This document shows, piece by piece, positions 1 through 4,956 of a DNA stretch of 6,928 nucleotides. The stretch is from Nitrososphaerales archaeon TH5893 (GTDB lineage Archaea; Thermoproteota; Nitrososphaeria; Nitrososphaerales; Nitrososphaeraceae), in the NCBI GenBank assembly GCA_014523685.1, contig JAATVT010000215.1:1-6928 (forward strand), in the 5' to 3' direction. Numbering within the stretch: the first letter of the stretch is position 1; each line of letters opens with the position of its first letter. The translations under genes were made by a program, and so were the position numbers. The notes beneath the pieces were generated by a model. The model saw only the letters and a program-made list of their open reading frames with translations. It did not search any database and was not told the origin of the DNA.

Positions 1-701
1 AATAGTTTGTGCACATTTTCTTTTGTTATATGTAACTTGTATACCTCATCATCTTTTACTATGAATATCTGATCATGCATTTCAAAGAGTTCTATCATGT
101 CTCTGATTTCTGAATCTAGCAAAGTTTCAGTTTTGTAGGTACAGTACACCAAACCAGGAATTCTGTTGTTATCATAAGCTTTTTCAATTGTTAATGCCTG
201 CTTTATAGAGGATTTTGCAACATCGTTTATAACAAAATCTAAACAACACACCTGTCTACCATCGGAACTGTCGGCTATGTTATCTAATATATTGCCGAAA
301 TATTTCATGATATTTTTTTGACTTTGAATTTGCATTTGAGATTGTTGTTTTCCTTCTTGGATATTATCAGAATAATAGTATGGTTCGACTGTTTCATTGT
401 GCCACTTAAGTCTAGAGAGAAGCTCAGTGGAAGTACTGTTAGGAGGTCCACAGAAGCATCTAAACAAGTCACCTTCCTTAGCAAATCTATCCATAGATTT
501 TAGCAATCCCAGCATGGATTTATCATCTGAATAAATTATCAGATAATGCTTCTTTGGAACTTGTGATTGCTGCTCTTTTAACCACTTATCAACGGCGTCT
601 TTTATTATAGAATTTATAGAAACACCTCTTTGATTCGCTACTTCTCCCAGCTTGGAATGAACTTGATTATCAAATCCTCTTACTATTAGATTATGCGTCA
701 T
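1..701 (-). CDS. Ribbon-helix-helix regulator with possible MEDS-like sensory domain (3' end off window)
   Basis: The frame is open from the ATG at 701 to the left edge, giving 233 complete codons with no stop, so the C-terminus is missing. Residues 3-42 have the ribbon-helix-helix pattern of the Arc/MetJ/CopG families: a short beta strand (NLIVRGF), a first helix (QVHSKLGEVANQRG), the turn VSIN, and a second helix (SIIKDAVDKWLKEQ). From about residue 50 the protein continues with HYLIIYSDD..., a CFC motif at 82-84, a Gln-rich linker near 115-128, a CC pair at 152-153, and a stretch near 183-215 ending in MHDQIFIV. This order recalls the MEDS (DcmR sensory) domain, which starts with a His-hydrophobic-acidic strand and ends with a 'Tyr ... 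His-Asp' strand; that match is from memory and tentative. A TATA box centred about 28 bases upstream suggests a leaderless transcript. A palindrome beside that TATA box suggests autoregulation. It diverges from the 793 gene. Confidence 0.85.
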   Translation of the reverse strand, partial: MTHNLIVRGFDNQVHSKLGEVANQRGVSINSIIKDAVDKWLKEQQSQVPKKHYLIIYSDDKSMLGLLKSMDRFAKEGDLFRCFCGPPNSTSTELLSRLKWHNETVEPYYYSDNIQEGKQQSQMQIQSQKNIMKYFGNILDNIADSSDGRQVCCLDFVINDVAKSSIKQALTIEKAYDNNRIPGLVYCTYKTETLLDSEIRDMIELFEMHDQIFIVKDDEVYKLHITKENVHKL

Positions 702-724
702 GGAAGATATTATGCACAGCAGCT

Positions 725-734
725 ATTTATATAT
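725..734 (-). promoter_or_regulatory. TATA box of the RHH regulator gene
   Basis: Read on the minus strand this is ATATATAAAT, centred about 28 bases before the ATG at 701. That is the spacing expected for an archaeal leaderless transcript starting at or next to the start codon. The bases just upstream, where BRE would lie, run into the palindrome at 736-749. Confidence 0.6.
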
Positions 735-735
735 T

Positions 736-749
736 GATATCAAGATATC
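736..749. promoter_or_regulatory. Palindromic operator 1 (GATATC-AA-GATATC)
   Basis: Two GATATC half-sites are separated by two bases. The flanking T at 735 and A at 750 also pair, making a 16-bp dyad with perfect 7-bp arms. It begins two bases upstream of the minus-strand TATA box, so a bound protein would cover the BRE/TFB region of the RHH gene. The twin copy lies 37 bp away at 773-786. The RHH protein encoded next door is the natural candidate ligand, which is an inference. Confidence 0.65.
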
Positions 750-762
750 AGCTACCATAACC

Positions 763-770
763 TTTATATG
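763..770 (+). promoter_or_regulatory. TATA box of the 793 gene
   Basis: TTTATATG is centred 26-27 bases before the ATG at 793. This supports a leaderless transcript from that ATG rather than from the earlier in-frame ATG at 700, which lies upstream of the TATA box and could not be on such a message. The box lies between the two palindromes. Confidence 0.6.
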
Positions 771-772
771 TC

Positions 773-786
773 GATATCATGATATC
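773..786. promoter_or_regulatory. Palindromic operator 2 (GATATC-AT-GATATC)
   Basis: This is a perfect 14-bp palindrome, identical to operator 1 except for one spacer base. It lies between the TATA box and the start codon of the 793 gene, about 7-20 bases before the expected transcription start. A protein bound here would be expected to block polymerase recruitment or escape. Confidence 0.65.
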
Positions 787-792
787 ATATAC

Positions 793-1191
793 ATGCGCAT
801 ATCTAGGAAAGTTCAAACAGGTGAACAACCAACGATTGAAGAAAAGGAAAACTCTACCCGACAGATTGTGTTGGTTATGAATGATATGGTTAAATACAAC
901 AGGGTAACGGAACTTGGCGATTTAGTAAATTATCATAGCAAACTAATGTCATATTATGGGTTTAATGTCAAAACTGGTGAATGGGATACTAGCCTTTTTC
1001 CAATCACTAAAAATGATTCACAGCTTGAAGGTATACAGTTGGATATAGAAAGATATAACACCGCTGTAAGAAATTACAACAAATATGCAGAATATTTAGC
1101 GAAAGAGCTCTGTATTAATATTTTTGATGAGGCGAAAAAAGGTCATACTATAGTATTTCGTCCTCCTCCTCAAATCCTTACTTCCGCTTAA
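793..1191 (+). CDS. Hypothetical protein divergent from the RHH regulator
   Basis: A 132-residue protein that I do not recognise. The frame is open back to an ATG at 700, but that start would place both palindromes and the TATA box inside the gene and would overlap the divergent start codon, so the ATG at 793 is chosen; the TATA box sits 27 bases before it. The first 25 residues are charged and probably flexible. The middle (about 26-60, NDMVKYNRVTELGDLVNYHSKLMSYYG) and the later part (about 78-115, rich in Tyr, Asn and Glu) look helical, and the C-terminus is a short Pro-rich tail (FRPPPQILTSA). There is no signal peptide, membrane segment or obvious catalytic motif. The shared, operator-bearing intergenic region suggests co-regulation with the RHH protein, of which it may be a target or partner; that is inference. 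Confidence 0.75.
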   Translation: MRISRKVQTGEQPTIEEKENSTRQIVLVMNDMVKYNRVTELGDLVNYHSKLMSYYGFNVKTGEWDTSLFPITKNDSQLEGIQLDIERYNTAVRNYNKYAEYLAKELCINIFDEAKKGHTIVFRPPPQILTSA

Positions 1192-1313
1192 ATATGACAA
1201 TTAGACTATAAATATAGAGGGGTCTCTAAAGACTAGACCAAATAGTTACGATAAAACGCTTATTTTAGATATTCCTTCGTGATATTTTTTATGGACTTTA
1301 TCTTTAGTAAAAC

Positions 1314-1326
1314 TTTTTTATTTTTT
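1314..1326 (+). terminator. T-tract, probable terminator of the 793 gene
   Basis: TTTTTTATTTTTT on the plus strand. Archaeal polymerase can terminate at oligo-T runs without a hairpin. It lies about 120 bases after the stop of the 793 gene and before the promoter of the next gene. Confidence 0.4.
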
Positions 1327-1362
1327 GATTCAGTGACATCCTAACTAACACACTATATGTGG

Positions 1363-1379
1363 GTAACGATTAAATATTT
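1363..1379 (+). promoter_or_regulatory. Promoter of the Phr-like regulator: GTAACG element plus TATA
   Basis: GTAACG (1363-1368) is followed at once by TTAAATATTT (1370-1379), whose centre is about 29 bases before the TTG start at 1404. The Hsp20 promoter has the same order, GTAACG and then TATA, at 2247-2262. A second AT-rich string at 1391-1400 lies too close to the start codon to serve it. Confidence 0.45.
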
Positions 1380-1403
1380 GTTTCAGCCCGATATAATATA
1401 ACA

Positions 1404-2129
1404 TTGGAAAGCAATTTTTCTAACAGATCTTCATCAGTACACGATGATGACATAATTCTTGATATAATTGGTAACAATACTAGAAGAAAAATTCTTGCTA
1501 CTCTAGCACGAGAGCCAATGTATTTCAATCAACTTGCTAAGGAGATAGCCATAGGACAACAGGCCATACTCCGTCACATGAAGACTTTGGAGGATATAGG
1601 TTTGATTGAATCATATGCTGAAAGAAGCAATTTGGGAGCTCCTGATAGAAAGTATTATCGACTTAATTCTTCATTTAGTCTTACCATTTGTCTTTCTCAG
1701 GACACCTTCTCTATAGAGAATCACAAAATTGAACAATACCGACATGAAGAATCAGGCAAATTCTATAAAGAATATGATTTTCTTGCGCAGGATAATGATG
1801 GAGAAACATTAAATCAACTTCAAAGTAATTTAACAAGAATAGAAAAGGAAATCTCTAATCTGGATTCACGACTAAATGATCTGAGGGCTTTAAAGCAATT
1901 AATAGTTAGTCGTCTTCACAGAATAGCAAAAGACAACTTTGAAGAAGAACTTGAACGCAGGATACTACACACAATTATAGGCGAGTCTCCAAAGTCAGTC
2001 TTCGAGTTAGCGAATAAACTAAACGAGAAGCCATCACGTATAAGGAATACTCTCAATGGTATGAATAAAAAGATATACAAAAGTGACAACAAACAAAAAA
2101 CATTATTTTTGGGAATAAGAAAAATATAG
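1404..2129 (+). CDS. ArsR-type winged-helix regulator, Phr-like, next to hsp20
   Basis: A 241-residue DNA-binding regulator. Residues 14-88 form an ArsR-class winged helix: LDIIGNNTRRKILATL, then the recognition segment FNQLAKEIAIGQQAILRHMKTLEDIGLIES, then a wing containing GAPDRKYYRL. A beta strand typical of this group follows (FSLTICLS, 91-98), then a coiled coil at about 133-172 for dimerisation. Residues 181-238 look like a second helix-turn-helix (VFELANKLNEKPSRIRNTLNGMNKK). The N-terminal layout resembles Phr, the heat-shock repressor of Pyrococcus furiosus (about 200 residues), which controls hsp20 and its own gene; the extra C-terminal module makes this one longer. The TTG at 1404 is the first possible start after an in-frame stop at 1371-1373, and the next ATG falls inside the DNA-binding domain. 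The gene lies 153 bases upstream of hsp20 on the same strand. Regulation of hsp20 is inferred. Confidence 0.85.
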   Translation: MESNFSNRSSSVHDDDIILDIIGNNTRRKILATLAREPMYFNQLAKEIAIGQQAILRHMKTLEDIGLIESYAERSNLGAPDRKYYRLNSSFSLTICLSQDTFSIENHKIEQYRHEESGKFYKEYDFLAQDNDGETLNQLQSNLTRIEKEISNLDSRLNDLRALKQLIVSRLHRIAKDNFEEELERRILHTIIGESPKSVFELANKLNEKPSRIRNTLNGMNKKIYKSDNKQKTLFLGIRKI

Positions 2130-2134
2130 TCGTA

Positions 2135-2239
2135 ATGTGTGTATCGTGTTCCTAATTCGTCTTTCATAATTGTTCCTTTATTAAAATCACCTTTATCTAA
2201 AAGTGCTTAAGCATCCCCGAAATTTGTGCTTACACACAT
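2135..2239. repeat. Inverted repeat ATGTGTGTA / TACACACAT between regulator and hsp20
   Basis: ATGTGTGTA (2135-2143) and TACACACAT (2231-2239) are perfect 9-bp inverted arms 87 bases apart. A 10-bp palindrome TGCTTAAGCA lies between them (2204-2213), and GTGCTTA occurs twice (2203-2209, 2226-2232). These may be regulator sites upstream of hsp20, but such short repeats could arise by chance in this AT-rich stretch. Confidence 0.3.
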
Positions 2240-2246
2240 GCGGTGA

Positions 2247-2264
2247 GTAACGTATATATATTAC
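2247..2264 (+). promoter_or_regulatory. hsp20 promoter: GTAACG-TATA with dyad symmetry
   Basis: GTAACGTATATATATTAC contains a strong TATA box (2253-2262) centred about 26 bases before the ATG at 2283, implying a leaderless transcript. The 18 bases are also an imperfect palindrome: 7 of 9 positions pair, with GTAA at one end and TTAC at the other. A dimeric regulator could therefore sit directly on the TATA box. GTAACG also precedes the TATA box of the neighbouring regulator gene. Confidence 0.55.
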
Positions 2265-2282
2265 AAAGTATAATATCTTATT

Positions 2283-2930
2283 ATGAATAATTGGGGAATC
2301 GAACCAGATGACTGGTTCAAAAGAATATTTGGTAGTAGTAATTTTCCGTCTTCTAGTGGAGGAACTGGTAGCGGAGACTGGTTCAGAGATATGCCTAGAC
2401 AGTTTGAACAAATGAGACGAGAAATGGAAAGAATATTTCAAGAACAGTTTACAGATATTGATGAGACAAAAGTACCAAAGGATCTTGTAAGAGAATACCA
2501 AACTCCTGAAGGTGGTAAGGTACGCGAAGTAGGACCGCTTGTATATGGCTATTCTATGACTGTTGGACCTGACGGTAGACCTAAAGTAAGAGAATTTGGA
2601 AATATAAAATCTCCGACGATGGGATTTGCTAATAGGCCCTTGATTTCAGGCGAAACAGAGCCGTTAGCGGATGTAACAACAACAGACAAGGATGTTAAAG
2701 TAGTAGTTGAAATGCCAGGTATAGAAAAGAAAGATATTAAAATTAATGCACATGATAGCACAGTTGAAGTATTCACTATTAATAGCGCTCCGAGAAAATA
2801 CAGAAAGCTAATTGAAGTTCCATCAGAAGCAGATATTGAAACCGCGCGGTCGACATATAAAAACGGGATACTTGAAATAACTCTAAACAAAAAAGTAAAA
2901 CCAAAAGGTAAACAAATAAACGTGGAATAA
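2283..2930 (+). CDS. hsp20: Small heat-shock protein, Hsp20/alpha-crystallin family
   Basis: A 215-residue ATP-independent holdase chaperone expected to form cytoplasmic oligomers that keep unfolded proteins soluble. The alpha-crystallin domain covers about 126-204: it opens with PLADVTTTDKDVKVVVEMPG, contains the typical GIEKKDIKINAHDSTVEV strands, and ends in the family signature YKNGILEITL with the conserved Gly-x-Leu (G195, L197). The C-terminal tail carries I-N-V at 212-214, the I-x-I/V motif that docks neighbouring subunits. The N-terminal arm is long (about 125 residues), with Trp/Phe-rich patches (WGIEPDDWFKRIFG), a Ser/Gly linker and a charged helix near 38-56. The total exceeds the more usual 140-170 residues but fits a group of archaeal Hsp20 proteins with long arms. 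The ATG at 2283 has its TATA box 26 bases upstream. The Phr-like gene just upstream is the likely regulator. Confidence 0.95.
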   Translation: MNNWGIEPDDWFKRIFGSSNFPSSSGGTGSGDWFRDMPRQFEQMRREMERIFQEQFTDIDETKVPKDLVREYQTPEGGKVREVGPLVYGYSMTVGPDGRPKVREFGNIKSPTMGFANRPLISGETEPLADVTTTDKDVKVVVEMPGIEKKDIKINAHDSTVEVFTINSAPRKYRKLIEVPSEADIETARSTYKNGILEITLNKKVKPKGKQINVE

Positions 2931-2968
2931 TAAAGAAGAAGCCTCTTCTTTATTTATTTTTTATTTTA
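2931..2968 (+). terminator. hsp20 terminator: hairpin followed by T-rich tract
   Basis: TAAAGAAGA (2931-2939) pairs perfectly with TCTTCTTTA (2944-2952) around a 4-base loop (AGCC). The stem starts immediately after the hsp20 stop codon and is followed by a T-rich run to about 2968. This looks like a hairpin-plus-U-tract terminator. Confidence 0.65.
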
Positions 2969-2982
2969 TATATAAAATAAAA
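2959..2982. repeat. 24-bp perfect AT palindrome between convergent genes
   Basis: The 12 bases TTTTATTTTATA are followed by their exact reverse complement. The site lies just after the hsp20 hairpin and before the convergent SIMPL gene. Its T-runs read on both strands, so it may act as the second half of a bidirectional terminator. A protein-binding role is also possible. Confidence 0.5.
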
Positions 2983-3039
2983 TATCGATATCATCTAGGC
3001 TCGATTATAGAATTTTCAAATTTGTAGCTACAGAAGAAG

Positions 3040-3088
3040 GTCTTATGTAATTATTAATCGGATCGAATATTTCGCTTCTCTATAAGAC
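3040..3088. repeat. Inverted repeat in the hsp20-SIMPL convergent spacer
   Basis: GTCTTAT (3040-3046) and ATAAGAC (3082-3088) form perfect 7-bp arms. The smaller palindrome CGAATATTTCG lies between them. This might be a 3'-untranslated structure of either convergent transcript, but the pairing is weak. The rest of the 2983-3175 spacer shows no gene. Confidence 0.25.
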
Positions 3089-3175
3089 AAAAATATAATT
3101 AATAGATGGAATTATGGATGATGGGATTGAATTGACAATTGTTTTCCAATAGATTATTTCTTAACGACTAGTTAG

Positions 3176-3958
3176 TTAATTGATAAGAAATGTTATATTT
3201 ACGCTGGAAGTTACTTTCTGTTCCCCTGCAATAATTGGAGGAGGACTCACTCTTGGAGTAGCTGAATCTATCGCTTCGCTTGCAAAGAATGACTGGCGTG
3301 ATGATACAGGAATTCCATCACTTCTTTCAATAACTATTGATCTTACTCCTACTACCTCCAACCCTAGAGCAGAAGCAGATATATCAGCCTTATTTTTTGC
3401 ATCCATAATCGCTTGTCTCAGAAGATCGTTTTTGATAAGTTCAGACTTTTTATCTGATAAGATGAATGATATGCTGCTTACATCATTGGCCCCTGCTTGT
3501 ACTGCAGTATCAATCCATTGTGATACGTTCAAAAGATTGGGAGAATCTACCGTAATGGAATTAGTTACAGTATAGCCGATGATATCTCTACTCTGTATAG
3601 GTCGAAAATCCTCTTCCTGTGTAATGTTATAATTTGGAGAGATATTAAAAAATGAAGTACTAGTCTCGTTTTCCTTAACACCTGACGATTTTAGGGCATC
3701 AAGCACATTATTCATGGTCTCCGAATTTGCAATTAAGGCTGCATTCGCTGTTTTATTTGTTGTCTCAACAGATAATGTAAGTGTTACTTTATCCGGTTTT
3801 ACCATCGCTTCAGCGTTTCCTATAACAGATAACGTACTGTTGCTGCTACTTACATTTTGAATGATCGTACTTTGAGCGTATGCAACGTTATTAAAAACAA
3901 ACAAAAATAAGAATACAATTACTAGGCCACAAATGGTACCAATAAGTCCAATACTCAT
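3176..3958 (-). CDS. Secreted SIMPL (DUF541) domain protein
   Basis: A 260-residue exported protein. Residues 1-29 form a signal peptide: a hydrophobic core (GLIGTICGLVIVFLFLFVF) with probable cleavage after AYA at 26-28. The SIMPL/DUF541 domain fills about 42-258, with the family's opening LSVIGNAEAMVKPDKVTLTLSVET, a central helix (MNNVLDALKSSGV), the IGYTVTNSITV strand and the later segment LLRQAIMDAKNKADISASALGLEVVGVRSIVIE. It ends in a final strand, VNITFLIN. About eight N-x-S/T sequons fit a glycosylated surface protein. The family occurs in the periplasm or at the surface of bacteria and archaea and is mostly uncharacterised; BP26/OMP28 is a member. No precise role can be given. On the minus strand GATAAAT at 3980-3986 lies about 25 bases before the ATG, a plausible leaderless TATA box. 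The gene converges on hsp20. Confidence 0.9.
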   Translation of the reverse strand: MSIGLIGTICGLVIVFLFLFVFNNVAYAQSTIIQNVSSSNSTLSVIGNAEAMVKPDKVTLTLSVETTNKTANAALIANSETMNNVLDALKSSGVKENETSTSFFNISPNYNITQEEDFRPIQSRDIIGYTVTNSITVDSPNLLNVSQWIDTAVQAGANDVSSISFILSDKKSELIKNDLLRQAIMDAKNKADISASALGLEVVGVRSIVIERSDGIPVSSRQSFFASEAIDSATPRVSPPPIIAGEQKVTSSVNITFLIN

Positions 3959-4224
3959 ATGTCTTTATAATCGCTCGAGATTTATCAACATTCTTGTGTT
4001 TATTACGAAATTGAGTTAATGCAGCAGCTATCAAAAGGTTTTCTTTTTCTATTCACTTTATCTTCTATTTTCTTCCTCTCTAATTATACAAAATAGTATT
4101 CAAAACTTTTTTATTAATTTATGAGATAGAAAAAAATGCTCTATAAAGTATATTAATTTATTAAATACAAGCACGAGATGATCAATTTTATCTTGTTACG
4201 TGGAGGGAACATATAGACACGACA
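3959..4224. other. Divergent promoter region between SIMPL and PRC-barrel-like genes
   Basis: No convincing gene. From about 4037 to 4080 the plus strand is almost pure pyrimidine. AAAACTTTTTTATT at 4102-4115 repeats a string found at 1310-1323. Two TATA-like strings (about 4142-4148 and 4155-4168) lie upstream of the 4225 gene and would start its transcript near 4170-4195. A 25-codon hydrophobic reading frame (4019-4096, plus) falls on the pyrimidine run and is probably just its translation. Confidence 0.4.
4202..4207 (+). promoter_or_regulatory. GGAGGG in the leader of the 4225 gene
   Basis: A strong Shine-Dalgarno-like string ends 17 bases before the ATG, farther than the usual 5-10. No closer or alternative in-frame start exists. 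This is one of the few genes here without a TATA box at leaderless spacing, so a short leader is likely, but the long spacing leaves the role of the string uncertain. Confidence 0.35.
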
Positions 4225-4461
4225 ATGGATTCATCAATATCAGATTGGAGTGAAATTATCAAAACAAGAAAACCGGTTAGAGCTAGCGATAAAATTGTGT
4301 GTGGAAATGTTATCGCAGAATATAAAGATAATATCATAATAATGCATGGAGAATTCGTCTCACATCAGCATATGATACCGAAATCTAAAGTCGACTCATG
4401 TGACGGTAATGAACTTCATCTTAATATACCATATAGCATGTTATCTCGATTTGACTTTTGA
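4225..4461 (+). CDS. Small PRC-barrel/DUF2171-like protein
   Basis: A 78-residue acidic protein with no membrane segment. The pattern is an N-terminal SDWSEIIKTRKPVRASDK, then short strands (VCGNVIAEYKDNIIIMHG), then HMIPKSKVDSCDGNELHLNIP. 'IPK..V...DG..L.L.IP' is typical of small PRC-barrel or DUF2171-like proteins, in which a stability or binding barrel is built from such strands; numerous short proteins beginning with a 'DWxEVIKKE' type segment occur in Thaumarchaeota. Their function is unknown, and the assignment rests on remembered pattern only. The single Cys residues (26 and 59) are not arranged as a metal site. The start is the only in-frame ATG before the conserved part. The stop codon lies in the descending arm of a stem-loop at 4438-4469, so the message may end close behind the gene. 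Confidence 0.75.
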   Translation: MDSSISDWSEIIKTRKPVRASDKIVCGNVIAEYKDNIIIMHGEFVSHQHMIPKSKVDSCDGNELHLNIPYSMLSRFDF

Positions 4462-4469
4462 GATAACAT
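4438..4469 (+). terminator. 10-bp stem-loop spanning the stop codon of the 4225 gene
   Basis: ATGTTATCTC (4438-4447) pairs perfectly with GAGATAACAT (4460-4469) around a 12-base loop, and the TGA stop (4459-4461) sits at the start of the second arm. A third copy of GAGATAACAT occurs at 4606-4615. No strong T-tract follows, so it could equally be a message-stabilising 3' structure. Confidence 0.45.
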
Positions 4470-4723
4470 AGGTTATATTTACAAAAAAGGCAGATATAAC
4501 ACTCCTATAAAGTGAAACTGTGAGTAGATCAGTAAATTCTATTATTACTCGTCATATGATCGAATCGATAGCAAAGGTAAAGGCTGGTATTGAGGCAACA
4601 AATTCGAGATAACATCCTTTTACTTTGTGGTCTTTAATGATATTCAATATTCCATTTGGTTACCTAAGAGCCTAAGAAAGTACATCTAGAAATTTCTTTA
4701 TATTTTCATTAGAATAACATAGA
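4470..4723. other. Intergenic region, no supported gene
   Basis: CTATAAAG at about 4505-4512 is TATA-like. A 30-codon frame (GTG at 4520 to TAA at 4612) could encode a short helical peptide, but neither its promoter spacing nor its start is convincing. The second GAGATAACAT copy (4606-4615) overlaps the end of that frame. The remainder is AT-rich with frequent stops in all frames examined. Confidence 0.3.
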
Positions 4724-4876
4724 TTACTGAGACTCAGCTTTCTGAATGCTGTCATTACTTTTTGTTATGATACTGCTGTCATCATTATGTTTTTCTTCAA
4801 GACAGCAATACTGCTCGCAGAGATTACAAGGACTACAACAAGTAACCAAGTTATTTTCACCCCATAATTTCATCAT
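4724..4876 (-). CDS. 50-residue cysteine-rich microprotein
   Basis: A short gene read on the minus strand from ATGATG at 4876 to TAA at 4724-4726. The protein starts MMKLWGENNLVT and then carries a compact cysteine cluster, CC-X2-C-X2-C-X3-CC (C13, C14, C17, C20, C24, C25), followed by an acidic, Ser/Asn-rich tail ending in KAESQ. Six cysteines in 13 residues strongly suggest a metal or Fe-S site, although the spacing matches no family I can name. There is no signal peptide, so it is presumably cytoplasmic. CATTATAG on the minus strand (4900-4907) is centred 27 bases before the first ATG, the spacing seen at other genes here, and supports independent leaderless transcription. It lies 80 bases downstream of the nitroreductase gene on the same strand, so a redox link is possible but unproven. 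A plus-strand frame through this region lacks comparable support. Confidence 0.65.
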   Translation of the reverse strand: MMKLWGENNLVTCCSPCNLCEQYCCLEEKHNDDSSIITKSNDSIQKAESQ

Positions 4877-4899
4877 AGAGACCACACTAAAACCAAACT

Positions 4900-4907
4900 C
4901 TATAATG
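4900..4907 (-). promoter_or_regulatory. TATA box of the Cys-rich microprotein
   Basis: CATTATAG on the minus strand, centred 27 bases upstream of the ATG at 4876. It matches the leaderless spacing of the RHH, 793 and hsp20 genes in this window. Confidence 0.5.
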
Positions 4908-4956
4908 CCGGGCCGCTACTTGCAAAAGCCCAGAATATACCCGAATCAAGATATGC

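Larger units (their letters stand above)
1192..1403. other. Intergenic region with T-tracts and an extra TATA-like element
   Basis: No gene is visible. TATAAATATA lies at about 1207-1216 and could start a transcript near 1235, giving either a long leader for the downstream regulator or a small RNA. A weak dyad, GGTCT (1221-1225) with AGACC (1235-1239), follows it. Two T-rich runs, at 1285-1290 and at 1314-1326 (TTTTTTATTTTTT), are plausible archaeal terminators for the 793 gene. The 14-base string AAAACTTTTTTATT (1310-1323) recurs at 4102-4115, also in a gene-free stretch. Confidence 0.4.

Noticed and set aside
318..503. Plus-strand 61-codon frame inside the RHH gene
   Set aside because: It is antisense to a long, well-structured minus-strand coding frame and has no promoter or recognisable domain.
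2549..2890. Minus-strand 113-codon frame opposite hsp20
   Set aside because: It lies fully within the alpha-crystallin coding region on the other strand and shows no family features.
2985..2994. TCGATATCAT, resembling a half of the 773-786 operator
   Set aside because: Single GATATC sites are expected a couple of times by chance in a sequence of this length and composition; there is no second GATATC half-site two bases away and no promoter here.
3180..3575. Plus-strand 131-codon frame opposite the SIMPL gene
   Set aside because: The minus strand encodes a complete SIMPL protein with signal peptide; the plus frame is its shadow.
4019..4096. 25-residue hydrophobic peptide (MQQLSKGFLFLFTLSS...)
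   Set aside because: It is the direct translation of a pyrimidine-rich run, which gives Phe/Leu/Ser in any such tract; there is no convincing TATA box at leaderless spacing and no ribosome site.
4520..4612. 30-residue frame from a GTG start
   Set aside because: The nearest TATA-like string is only about 10 bases upstream, there is no ribosome site, and no known pattern was seen. Left unannotated for lack of support.
4910..4935. GGGC ... GCCC pairing that hinted at an RNA gene
   Set aside because: No cloverleaf, anticodon arm or T-loop could be built around it; no tRNA or rRNA was found in the window.
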